DNA of 39,998 nt from Chara braunii (taxonomy: Eukaryota > Streptophyta > Charophyceae > Charales > Characeae), in assembly GCA_003427395.1 (NCBI GenBank), contig BFEA01000451.1, positions 799,006-839,003 on the forward strand, in the 5' to 3' direction. Shown in pieces: positions 28,622 through 38,894 of the stretch. The translations under genes and the position numbers were made by a program. Every line of letters begins with the position of its first letter. Within the stretch, counting starts at the first letter, position 1. The notes below the pieces were generated by a model, which worked only from the letters and a program-made list of their open reading frames with translations, was not told the origin of the DNA and did no database searches.

Positions 28622-29700
28622 GCAGTGACTGGGTATTGGCACAGGGGAGGTACCGCGAAGTGGTGGTGCGTTTGAAAGTGGTGTGAGTGCGACGTCGTAG
28701 TGGCACAGTGAAATTGGGGGTGAGTGACGGCGGCCCAAAGGTGTTACTGGATTACTGGGAGGTGGTTGTGTGTTGAGATGGTGTCGCGGCAAGCAAGCGC
28801 TCTAGGGAGTGGTGTGGATCGCTTTGCGGGCAACCAGTCATGACCTTTGTCATCTCTGGGGTGCGATTTTACACGGTCTTCTTGAGTGGGCCATCTCTTC
28901 AACTTCACTCAAGGTCAGTCAGTTTGACTCATACCCCTTCACACCTGTGTGGACCCACACTTGCTTGACCCTGCTCTTTGAATGTTCACCGAAAAGGCAG
29001 CGGAAATGTGTGGTCGCACGTGTGAATGGATGTCTAATGTGAGTTTGAATTGCATTGTTTTCTATTGAACTTGTTGTTTGACCTGATGTGTAGGTAGGTA
29101 GAAGGTTGCATGAATGCATGAAGAAAAGGAACCTATTCATGTTAAAGAAAGTGATTGAAAGGATGGTTGTCTCGCTTGCATGCATGATGAAGGGAAGGAC
29201 AACCAATAGATGACGAAAAGGAATTTCATCACACAAAGAAGAAGAAACCAGTTGGACATAGATTTTTCATGAGGATACCCGTTCTTTCCCGAATGACCCT
29301 CTCCGTCTATGCCCATCTGTCTGAATGATTTTCTCTTTTGTGATCTCCTTTTTCGTCTAAGTTACCCTTGACGTCAGGTGGCAAAGAACCATTTTTGCTT
29401 GCCGTCGTAGACGTCTTTCCCTTTCCTAGGAGGCATCTAAGGCGGGGGTTCGTGGCCTTAGGGGCCGGCCCTGCTATCGACTTGGAGTGGACCGCTTATG
29501 CGGGGGGGATATCATGCTGTCGTGGTGGAGTCAGCCCGACTTCTGAGATCCGAGGTTCGCTCGGGCGAGGACGAGGGGTAGCCCATACCACCTCCTAGGG
29601 AAAGGAAATGCGCCTACGCACGAAAGGGCTTTAAATTCTTAACGCTTCGCGTTGAGGGGAGCTGCCATAGCATACCCCTTAGTGGTAGTTTTAAGGGTCA
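28622..29700. other. Unassigned interval
   Basis: No protein domain or RNA gene is recognised. The first half is of mixed composition. From about 29380 it is GC-rich, with small palindromes such as AACGC-TTC-GCGTT near 29641. Confidence 0.4.
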
Positions 29701-29712
29701 CTAGTGCATGGA

Positions 29713-29813
29713 GAACTGAGCCACAAGAAGCTCGGTTCATGGTTACTAGTTGAAACAGAGCGCGGCTAGGCACTCTTGTTGTGGTTGGCCTCGCCACAAG
29801 AAGCGAGGACCAA
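29713..29813 (+). ncRNA. Pair of hairpins with identical CACAAGAA loop
   Basis: Hairpin 1 (29713-29738) has a 9-bp stem with one G-U pair. Hairpin 2 (29785-29813) has a 10-bp stem with one bulged A. Both close with C-G around the same 8-nt loop, CACAAGAA, but the remaining stem sequences differ. This pattern suggests an RNA motif kept for its loop and pairing. No known family is recognised. Confidence 0.4.
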
Positions 29814-30540
29814 TAGGGTCGGTATGACGAGTAAGACTTGGATAGCTAAAGCTGGGAACGATCATTTCCAGCAGAATTAACGAGTATCAGGGGGACAAAG
29901 CAACCAACAAAATTTGAAAGTGGATTGCTGACTTGTATAGTGGTAGCCGAATGACCTGCAGATGGCATTCACACCAAATTTAGAGAGATAGTGAAGTCAC
30001 CTAGCTCTACTTGAGAGTTGAGAGATGTCTGCATTTTTTTCTTCCAGCAGTTAGTATGGGGCGGAATGAAAGAACTTGGCAACGCACCTCATCAAGCCGA
30101 AAAAGTCATGACAGCCCAGCCATCTGGCAGGCAGAGTGCATATACTTTGGTCGGACGCCATTTGAGCGTCGCCTTGTGTATTGGTCATAGTTGGTCTTTT
30201 ATTGATAGTTGTTTGAAGTCAAGTCAACCTTTTTCATATGCATGATTGTATTATATATAGATTGATTTCAGAAAATAAGTCAACTTACATTGACCAGAGA
30301 CTTCTTTTGAAAGGGTTTTGTCGAAGCAATTTTTGATTGTCTTTGAAAGAAGGGACTAGGATCGCTCGAAGTTTTCCTTACGCTTGGAATATCACGTTCT
30401 AGTCGACTGGCGTACGTTCCGATTGTTGGGAGATCAGCGCCCCAGGGACGGACGACATTCGGGTTCACTTTGGCGTTTTACCATGCGTACCTATGCTACA
30501 GCGAACGAGCAAACGCCCTCGGTCGGCCTACCTCTGCAAT
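29814..30540. other. Unassigned interval
   Basis: No gene is recognised. A polypyrimidine tract followed by CAG near 30040 looks like a splice acceptor, but no exon can be assigned. Confidence 0.35.
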
Positions 30541-30545
30541 TGCAT

Positions 30546-30627
30546 TATAAAAGCCTTCGCACGTGGGCCGGTAGCTCGGCGGCGATACACCGCTAAGGGT
30601 GGTGACAACCCCTTACGGAAGGTAAGT
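30546..30627 (+). promoter_or_regulatory. TATA box followed by strong 5' splice site
   Basis: TATAAAA at 30546 is followed 70 bp later by AAG|GTAAGT (30619-30627), a perfect plant 5' splice site. This could be the promoter and short first exon of a transcript. The downstream exon is not identified. Confidence 0.35.
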
Positions 30628-31375
30628 TGTGCCCCGCGAGAACCTATCCTGTCGTAGGGGACCGCGGGATGTACAGCTGGCACACTCGACCGGAGCGACG
30701 AAGGGTCGGCGCGGTTTACCGTGTCGTCCTCGAGTTGTCTCTGAAAAGTTGAAAGCCTAAGTTTCTCCTGCGTGACGCGGCCGGGAGGGTCCTCGCCCGC
30801 GTGGGGGCCGATGCGCTCGACAGCGCTGCTGGGGAGGAAGGAGAAGGACACGAGGGAGGAAGAAGGAAGGAAGGGGGAGGAGCGCCAGGGGTACTTACCT
30901 GGCTATGGTGGCAGCCATCTTCATCACCTTGGTGGGCGCTGCAGCAGGGAGTGCCCAACTGGGGAGAGCCACACCAAGAAGCTTCAAGGCAGGGTTGGGC
31001 ATGGCGGTCTGAGCTAGAGCAGCCATAGCTGCTTTGGGTTGTCCTTTGGGCATCTGGGCAAGGCCTAGTAGTCTGCTATAGCCTCGACCTATGAGGGTGA
31101 AGAGTGGGGCAGGCGGCGATGGCTATGGTGGACCTCCAGTGATACCTGCAGTAGAAGAGGGACTCGGACATTCATTCAGGATCAGCCATTCAACATTGTA
31201 TTATTATTTCTTGTATGAATAAGAGAAGGGGGAGATAAGGAGGAGGAGATTGTTGGGCGAAGAAGAAGAGCCTTGTCATTTGTCTATGCTGATGTACATC
31301 ATCTTCTTCTTCTTTCTTACTTCTTCTTCTTCTTCTAATCCTCTCTCTTCTCTCAAGTTCATTCATTTCTTTCTG
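30628..31375. other. Unassigned interval before truncated family C element
   Basis: A purine-rich stretch (GGAGGAAG repeats) lies near 30830-30890, followed by CAGCCATAGCTGC-type palindromes and a CTTCTT run at 31300-31340. No domain is recognised. It replaces the integrase end of the family C element, so one edge is a rearrangement junction. Confidence 0.4.
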
Positions 31376-31384
31376 CAATTGGGC

Positions 31385-33050
31385 AGCATTGTACTATCTG
31401 ATGGATGTGTATCTCGAAGTTGGCCAGGATCATAAGCAGTTGCTTTGTCTTTTGCCTCGAGTCTGCGTATGATCTCGGCCATAAACGGATCCTCACGGTA
31501 GGCTTCCACCAAAGACTGAGTAACATTGTCCGCAAGCCCAAATTCAGTGACCAGCTCACCCAGGAAGTCTGGCCTACGCGACAGCGCATCTGCAACCTTG
31601 TTGTACTCCTTGATGTACTGGGCTCAAAGTCATATTCCTCAATAACTTCGATCCATCGCTTTAAAGCATCGGAGAGTACCGGTTGAGTCTTCATCCACCT
31701 CAGGGTCTAGTGATCCGTCCTGACGTAGAAGAAGCGACCAAGGAGGTAGTGCCTCCAGTGAGTCAACGCTTTGTAAATTGCGTAGAGCTCCTTCTCATAA
31801 GTGGACTTGGCCAGCTTTTGAGAGGGCATCTTTTTGGACATGTATTCTACCAACCTTAACTTTTCCCCCTCCTGCTGCGCAAGTACGGCACCAATGTCAT
31901 ATTGACTGGCATCCGTGGTCACAACAAATGGCTTGTCAGGATCGAGCAGTTTCAAGACCTCATGCTGAGTGAGGGCATGCTTCAGATGTCTGAAAGCAGC
32001 CTCACACATGTCTGTCCACTCCCAAGGGGTGTCAAGGTGTGTCAGGTTCGTCAACGAGGCAGCCACTATGCTATAGTTCTTGACAAAATTGCGGTAGTAG
32101 CCGGTCATCCCTAAGAAGGACCTCATCTCAGTCACAGACTGAGGACACGGCTAGTCACGAATAATGACCACCGTCGCGTCATCGGGGTTCAATCCCTCCG
32201 TGGAAATCTCATGACCCAGATACAAGATCCGGGTGTGGCCAAACTCACATTTCTCCCCGTTGATCTTGAACTGGTGTTGTTGAAGGAGTCTAAGGACTTT
32301 GTCTAAGTGACCAACGTGCTCCTCGACAGTCCTACTGAAGATAAGCATGTCATCGAGGTACACGATGACAAACTTGTCGAAGTAGTCATGAAAGATCCGG
32401 TTCATGGCGTGCTGAAAGGTGCCAGGAGCATTGCAAAGGTTGAAAGGCATCACCACAAACTCGTACAGACTAAAAAGCGGTTTTGTGTTGATCCTCGGAC
32501 CAGATTGCAATCTGATGGTACCCGAACTTCAGATCTATCTTACTGAAGTACCGTCACCCTTGCACTCGGTCCAACAAGTCATCGATGTGTGGTAGGGGCT
32601 CTGCATTCTTCACACTAATGGCATTGAGGCCCCTATAGTCAATGCACATCCTCAAGGTCCCTGCCTTCTTCGGTACAAATAAGACCGACGATCCGTAAGG
32701 GGAGACACTAGGCCGGATCCAACCCTTCTCCATGAGTTCCTTGAGCTGTCGGCGAAGCTCATCGAGCTCAGCTGGAGACATCCAATAGATCCTACCCTTC
32801 GGAATACCACACCTTGGGATAATCTCTATCGCGTGGACGACCTCCCTCTCAACAACTCCTTTCCGCTCTTCAAATAGATCAGGGTACTTAGCGACTACTC
32901 CCTCTATCTCCGGCGCCATTTTCACCGGCTTGCCTGCTGCAGAGACATAAACTAAGTACATACCCTCCTCCGGATTTTGCTTATAATAATTATAAAATGC
33001 GGCGCACACATGCATCCGTAGGACTCGATCAGACTACTAGCTTTAAACTT
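31385..33050 (-). pseudogene. pol: Family C RT and RNase H
   Basis: Frames at 33015-32554, 32510-32151, 32135-31707 and 31694-31400 follow one another. RT shows [21 protein letters not shown], then KIDLKFGYHQ after a TGA, FVVMPFNLCNAPGTF, and YLDD in VIVYLDDMLIF. RNase H shows TTDASQYDIG, YEKELYAIY and RTDH, then a segment with [13 protein letters not shown] in a shifted frame. A TAG replaces the Trp expected before PCPQSVTEM at 32151. The sequence stops shortly after RNase H. The copy is inactive. Confidence 0.85.
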
Positions 33051-33072
33051 ACATAATTTGGCGGTCCCCCCC

Positions 33073-33687
33073 TCACGGCAAAGTGAGTTTGACCACTTTT
33101 CTATCCCAGTCAAACTGGGGCTGTGCAACCGAGAGGTAGTACATACCTAACAAGATATCCATAGGGAGGTCATCGCTGACTAGGAATGTGACTCGATGTC
33201 TCAGTTCCCCTCCCGCGTACCGGAAAAGACATTCAATGTCTTTAAGGTATTCATTGACTACCATGCGCTGTTTGTTGGCATAGGTTGACTCCACAGGTCG
33301 ACTCAAGTGTTGCACTTGCCCCTGTAAGCGCAACCTCTCAATGCACGCGCGACTAATGAAATTTCGCGTCGAGCAAGTGTCATAATAGGCCCCGGCCTTG
33401 CGGCCACCGACGACTACCTCACCGACGAACAACTCACCCTTAAGGGCTTTGGCCATGGTCGTCCAAGAAGTTAGCGGGTCCGATCTAGACCACTCCTCCT
33501 CTAGCTCCTCTAAGGACTCGAACACATTCAGCGAACAAAGGATCACTGGGTCCGATTGTGTTTGCGGGACGGCTACGGAGTCAATAGCTTGGGCCATCTC
33601 TCGAGATAGTGAGGGTGTGTCCACCACCTCGACCCTAGCAGGAACAACTACTATTCCTACGGGCCCAACGTGTTTCCCGAAGCAGTC
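33073..33687 (-). CDS. Family C protease region
   Basis: The open frame on the minus strand begins after a TAG at 33690-33688 and ends at TGA 33073. There is no convincing ATG; entry would be by -1 frameshift from gag at 33678-33672. The retropepsin active site reads YYDTCSTRNFIS: the catalytic Asp is present, but Cys stands where Gly is almost invariant. The later conserved strand reads MDILLGMYYLS. Two compensating indels appear to separate its end from RT between 33073 and 33015. Confidence 0.75.
   Translation of the reverse strand, partial: DCFGKHVGPVGIVVVPARVEVVDTPSLSREMAQAIDSVAVPQTQSDPVILCSLNVFESLEELEEEWSRSDPLTSWTTMAKALKGELFVGEVVVGGRKAGAYYDTCSTRNFISRACIERLRLQGQVQHLSRPVESTYANKQRMVVNEYLKDIECLFRYAGGELRHRVTFLVSDDLPMDILLGMYYLSVAQPQFDWDRKVVKLTLP
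33633..33678 (-). promoter_or_regulatory. Candidate -1 ribosomal frameshift signal, family C
   Basis: The heptamer G GGA AAC (33678-33672) is in the gag frame, four codons before the gag TAG at 33659-33657. The overlap in which gag and the -1 frame are both open is only about 31 nt and contains this heptamer. After 8 nt a stem forms: CCC plus GTAGGAA (33663-33654) with TTCCTGC, a two-base bulge and GGG (33644-33633), around a 9-nt loop. Confidence 0.7.
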
Positions 33688-35582
33688 CTAGAACTACTGG
33701 CAACATTGCTACCTACCAGAGCGGAAGATCCCAACGCCTGCCCCATTGTAGGTGGGATCTTCTCGGTCACCTTCTTATTTCGGCACTTGAACTGATTATG
33801 GCCATATTGGCCACAACGGATGCAAGCCTGCCAAGTGTACCGATCCCTCCACACGTCCTCAGTAAGACCCGCTTTCTCCCATGGAGGACCATTGGGGTCA
33901 ACTTGACTCCTAGACCGGGAGCCTCCACAGCGTCTACCGGTCGCCTTGCCTTTTTGCACTGAGGCAGCAACTGCTCCACCCCCTGAAGCTTCTACGCTGC
34001 TCGTCTCTGTACCTACTCCCTCCTGGAAAACATCATCTAATTCGATGGTAGAACCATCGTTGTTGACGAACATGATGCGACCCTTCGCCTTCCAGTTTGG
34101 AGGGAGTGCTTTCTTCCTTCCGTCCGTCGTGGGTTGGTGCTTGTGCCCTATCTTTGCATCCAGGTTTAGGGCCTTCTTGTTAAATGAAGGGAAGTTGTGT
34201 ACATTGATGTTTGCGTCGCCCGCCAACTGATTCCTGAGTGGCATAGGGAGACATCTCAGGTAAGTGGTTAGCAAGACTTGTGGGTCATAGCACACTCCAG
34301 GTACACAGATCAGACGCTCTATTGCGTCTGTGGCATCCCTTACTGACTTGAACGGTCTATTGCTCAGAGTCAAGATCACGTCAGTGGCCTTTTGGGCCTC
34401 CTGATGATCATGCCACCTCTCCTCCACGAGCTTCAGGAAGTCTTCCAGGTTCTGGTTGACTACCCAAGCGCGGAAGTCATGTCCGTATCCCTGTAGTTGG
34501 ACTAACCCCCTAAGCCATCTTGCTGCACTCCCCTCAAGATAGGAGGCAGCCACAAGCACTTCCTCATGTGGCAAGGTCAACTTGCACTTAACGTAGACTG
34601 AAAAGGGTTTAGGCGAGGCGATGGCCGTCTTTGGAACCCACTAGCCTTGTCCCGGTACCTGCACCGCTCCGGGCTGTGGACCCTGGGGCGCAGGTTGCTG
34701 CACTAGCTGTTGTCGGGGCTGTGTGCCTTGTGGCTGTGCCGACTGCAAGACAGCAGGCTGCCCAGTTACGACAGTCTGCTACGGAGGTTGGGTATACACT
34801 GTCTGTACAGGAATCTATACACTAGGACCTGCTGAGAACCCTCCTGTCAACGGCATACCTAGGGAAGCGGCTTGGACCAATGCTGGAGATGCATATGGAG
34901 ATACTCCAGTCACCGGTGGGACAAAAGGAGGAGGTTGTACCACAAGCCAGGCACCAGGCTCTGATGGTGATGGTGCTACCTGAGCTCGCCCGACCAGCAC
35001 GGCCAGGCTCTGCTGGATGTCCTGTAAGAGAGTCATTTGATGGTCCTGCATTTCCACTACATCTAGCAGGAATGCACGCAGGGTCCTCACATCATCATCC
35101 ATGTTTGTCAGGTTCATCCTCTCTAACTCACTAACGTCCGCTTGTCTCTGCTGCATCCTTGATCTTTTTTTGATCATTCTTTCTTTCTCTGCCTTGATCT
35201 CTCCTAAAGCCTGCTGTAATTGTGCCTTGCGAGCAGCTGCTCGCTGTATGGCGACCTCCTTGGGGGTCAACACTAACGGCTGGCTTGCCATAACACCAGC
35301 GGACTGACTCAGAGTTTGTGCGACCGTCGACCCTACAGTACCTAAACTACTAGTCTGAGAGGACTGCTGCGCAGCTGTAGCCATAGCTGTTGAAGTAGCG
35401 GCCTCGTTTGCGAATGATCTGCTTGCCTCTGCAGCCCTAGCCCTTCGCTGCTGCTGTTGTCTCTCTCTCTGCTGGCGGAACAGGAATCTGTCACCCTCGG
35501 GTCCTAATGTCACGTGGGCTATAGGGCGTCTTCCCGATCGCAGGATCCTATCGTCCTCTCTAGTGTCCTCCCTGTCGCTCAT
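33657..35582 (-). CDS. gag: Family C gag (three in-frame TAG)
   Basis: The ATG at 35582 opens a frame of about 642 triplets to the TAG at 33657. Three internal TAG codons lie at 34817-34815, 34781-34779 and 34643-34641, within a Gln/Pro-rich stretch. The N-terminal part has a predicted coiled coil (IKAEKERMIKKRSRMQQRQ). The capsid region starts near LEGSAARWLRGLVQL and includes FLKLVEERWHDHQEAQKATD and YLRCLPMPLRNQL. A zinc knuckle, CIRCGQYGHNQFKC, has perfect CX2CX4HX4C spacing. Gag would assemble the particle and bind RNA. The frameshift signal lies at its 3' end. Confidence 0.85.
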
Positions 35583-36852
35583 AAGCTACAGAACTGCGCA
35601 CAAACTGCACTAGGTCACTCCGGATGCCTACCGCAGCGTAGTACACAGACCGGTTTAAAATAAATAAAATAATTACTCGGGGGCTGTGTCAAAGTCTACG
35701 CATTTGGGTCCAACAGGTAAGTTCAGAATCCTACAAACGAAACTATTTAATCTTTGACTAGTCCGCTAACAGAAAGCCAATGAGCAGAAACTGTTCTACC
35801 TATGCTGTCTATCAGATGTCAATGGTTGTCAATCTAAGTTGATCTAACTAATCAAAATAAAATAGAATCATCTGTTTGGCTGTTTACAGAGTGGAAGCTT
35901 TCCCGAACTGATCACCTGAAACCTACCCCTCCCTCAATTTTTCTTGATGGTCACTTGACGTCAGCGTTCCTGAGCGATCCACATAGCGTGCGTGTCTAAA
36001 GGTGTGCACACAGCCCACCCCTATGCCCCGAGTCCTGCTGAGCTGGCCAGCCCTGCACAATGTTTACCCTCGCATGCAGCGAGCCTTACACCGACCAATT
36101 GGCTGATCAAGAGGCGTTTTAGGACGGCCCCCGAAGTCCTCAGGAATTATTTAACGTTGCAGACAGGACGACGATCACAACCAATGGAAGGTCCCCGCCG
36201 GTACTTATTTACAGACGTCCGGTACTCGTCTTTCCCGTAGGGCTGGCCTGCCCCTGAGAACCCATCTAATAGTGCAGCAGGCAGACAAAGGACAAAGCAG
36301 CAAAGCATGCGTACTCTACTCCCGGTGGGTTGGCATGGTGACCGTGACCCAGTGCTTCGTCCAGGGCCTTTCAGATAGCTCTGCCCTCTCCTTCCAGATG
36401 CTCCACGTGAACAATGCCGACTCTCAAGGTTGAGCGCACTCGACTCCTCACATGAGAGGACTCTCAAGACAGAACACACATCCTCACAGTAAGAAGTGTT
36501 GAAGAGGGTAGATAAGGTTAAGAGCAACGTACCTCAAAATAGCTGCCCCCAACCACAGATATTCTCACCAGATGACCTAATGCCGACTGTGATGACCAAT
36601 CGCTGCTTCGGCACAACCAGCATTACACCGCCGTTCCACCTCAGCATCAATCGCACATCAGATAGTTCTCATCACACTGCGAACACCCAATATACACCAC
36701 GTAGCCTTCCTGGCGATACCCCTCACCTCCTGGGTCGCCCTACTTGCCTTCGCCCTCCTCATTACACACTCCCTACGGCCGCTCGCCCAACAGACCGTAT
36801 GCATGTACCGCATAGGCAGAAGACAAGCGCCAGATTAGAGCACCGTACCACA
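35583..36852 (-). other. Family C 5' leader
   Basis: The 1.27 kb between PBS and gag ATG contain no recognised coding region on either strand. The packaging signal would be expected here but cannot be identified. Confidence 0.6.
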
Positions 36853-36864
36853 GCTCCGATACCA
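36853..36864 (-). promoter_or_regulatory. Family C primer-binding site
   Basis: The minus strand reads TGGTATCGGAGC three bases after the LTR end CCTTGCA. It differs at one base from the usual plant initiator-Met PBS, at the same base as family B. It fixes the orientation of this LTR as 5'. Confidence 0.85.
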
Positions 36865-36867
36865 AAT

Positions 36868-37765
36868 TGCAAGGAAAATGAGCGATAGCGAACTTCAGAA
36901 ACCAAGCAGCATCATACACATGTGACCAGATAGTTGTGACCTCGAACCAAAAGCAGAATTGCAACATGAGTTCCACCAAATAAGAGCACAGCAAAAGCTC
37001 ATAAGTGACAATGTTGGAATGGTCTCATCATCATCAACAAAGAACCAACGCCGACATCCTATCTAGCCTATCTACAATGCCGCTGGTGACATCAACAGCG
37101 CCCCGAAGTGCGAGCAGATCTCGGCCAGTGCCGTTCGCCTCAAGCACCAGGTATGTCTCTCGTATCACTCACAACCTCGATCCCCCACTCACAGATGCCA
37201 AATGCACCCAAGGACCACCATCGCCCCATCCAGCATACAGCAGCGCAGCTCGGCTATGGCTGCCTGCTCCCCCAGCTCGCCCGTGAGCGCATGAGCGCTG
37301 GCCAGCGTCTAGCGCAGCAGCGCTTGCGCAGCATGCAGCCACTGCCCGAATGCCGAGTGCTGGGGCAGGCACTTTCCTAAATGGGATTGGCCTGCCTGCT
37401 GCGTGTGGCCTGCCTGCATTGGGCCTCGGTCCAGAAGCTTCCGTTTGGCCCCGTGAGGCTGAGCCCCAGTCCAAACGAACCAGGCCGAGGGCCTGTGGTG
37501 GTTACCCGTGCCCAACTGCCCGCAGCCTGTGTTCGGCCCATGTTGTGTATCTGGCCCAGGGCCTGCCTCAGTTACATACGAAAAAGGCAGCCTGGGCCTG
37601 GGCACTCTCAACCAACTGGTGCTGCACAACTGCCTGAATTTCCCCAGTTACGCGGTGACCCCAAAAATGGGCCTGTAGGCCTTGGTCGAGCCTGCCTTCA
37701 CTTAGGGCGGCCGACTGTACTGAAAATAGGGCCCAGTAGGGCGTATCGAGGCCTTGAGCCTCGCA
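36868..37765 (-). repeat. Family C 5' LTR (898 bp)
   Basis: In minus-strand sense it starts TGCGAGGCT at 37765 and ends CCTTGCA at 36868. It shares the full order of landmarks with 8297-9215 but is more diverged than expected for a recent pair. The hairpin with a TATA-like loop seen in the other copies is degenerate here (near 37372-37392). Confidence 0.85.
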
Positions 37766-38809
37766 ATTATTTAATTATTAGTATTATTACAATATAATCT
37801 GAGATCGACCGGGCGGCCCGGCTGGGGGAAGGTTGCCCGGGTACCCTCCCGGGTGGCCCGGGGCGGGCAGGGCCCCGGCAGGGTCCCGGGTGGTCCCCAG
37901 TGCATAATATTAAAAGAAAAAGAAAAGAAAAGAAAAATTCAAAAAAATCGAGAAAAAAAACAAATGTTGTGTAAAATTGCAATACAAACAACTTTTGGCT
38001 GAGGGCCACCTCGAAAATTCCTTTTAGATTTTAAGGTAAAAATAAATGAGAAACCGTTACTCAAAATGTGCCCTTTTAAAATTTAAACCCCTTTAGTCAC
38101 TGTTTATACCCCCCCAAGCCCCCCGGATGACCCATCCCCAAAATCGAAGTTAAGACCGGATTCTGACTGCTTAGGCCAAGCACAGTCCTGGCCTGAAGTC
38201 TTTTTTTTCGTTTTTGGGGGATCCTTGCCTCGTTTTTGACCCGTCTGGTTTTGCCAGTCCACCCCCCCTCTGCCCAACTGACCCGGGCGTGTCTGGGCAA
38301 CAGCCCAGCATAGACTATAATTATTATTGCTCCGTGGACCTCGGGTCAGATACTAATTAAACTGTTAACTGTTTGTGCAGATACTGCACTTGATCTATCT
38401 TACTGAAAAGGGACAAGAGTCACAAGACTGGTATTATACTGTAGTGATCAAACCTAGCTAGTACGAACCATGGTTTGGTGGGAGACAGTAGCCAGCATGT
38501 AACCTATCCACAGTGCAAGGGAAGCCCTGGGACCTGGACCGGACATACCTCCAATAGGGTAACTGCTGACGAAAGCGATACGCTGGTCTCAGCTCCCATG
38601 TGTTTCAGCATTGTCTCTTCGGTCACGCCGCGCTTTGAGAGAGAGACAATAAACACACAGAACAAAACATGTTGTCGATCAGCCGCCATAATAATCATAA
38701 TAACAACTGCGCACAACCTGAGTTCCTGCGGGGGATGGCGAAGCTCGATGTCAAAACTCAGTGGAGTGAACAGTACACACAACGACAACCTACAACCTCC
38801 TGACGTCTT
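37766..38809. other. Gene-free interval, GC-rich then A-rich
   Basis: A segment with many CCCGG and GGGCC blocks at 37805-37900 includes a G-quadruplex pattern at 37851-37872. A-rich runs follow at 37915-37965. No gene is recognised. Confidence 0.5.
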
Positions 38810-38894
38810 CCGAATTGAACGCCCGGTCATTATAGCCGCATTTGGTGCAATTTTCAGTCCAGATACTGCTACAATGACCGGGCGTTCTATTCGG
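38810..38894. repeat. 85-bp foldback with 27-bp inverted arms
   Basis: The left arm (38810-38836) and right arm (38868-38894) are inverted copies matching at 25 of 27 positions, with a 31-nt spacer. The size and near-perfect stem fit either a tiny foldback/MITE-like element or a small-RNA hairpin precursor. No clear target duplication is seen. A flanking CTTC/GAAG pair could extend the stem. Confidence 0.8.

Larger units (their letters stand above)
31375..37765 (-). mobile_element. Family C Ty3/gypsy element, 3'-truncated
   Basis: It reads on the minus strand: 5' LTR 37765-36868, PBS 36864-36853, a 1.27-kb leader, gag 35582-33657, protease, then RT and RNase H to about 31385. Integrase and 3' LTR are missing; similarity ends near 31375. 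The element is broken by stops and indels but keeps a well-preserved gag and a canonical gag-protease junction. It is the same family as the LTRs at 8297-9215 and 12384-26659. Confidence 0.85.

Noticed and set aside
30566-30640. tRNA A-box-like TAGCTCGGCGG
   Set aside because: No B box, anticodon arm or acceptor pairing follows at the right distance.
32185-32200. tRNA T-arm-like GGGGTTCAATCCC
   Set aside because: It lies inside recognisable RT coding sequence and no cloverleaf forms around it.
38120-38180. 5S rRNA-like stretch (CCCATCC and CGAAGTTAAG)
   Set aside because: Only about 13 consecutive aligned positions look convincing, and spacing to the other 5S blocks is wrong by more than ten bases. 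A covariance search would decide.
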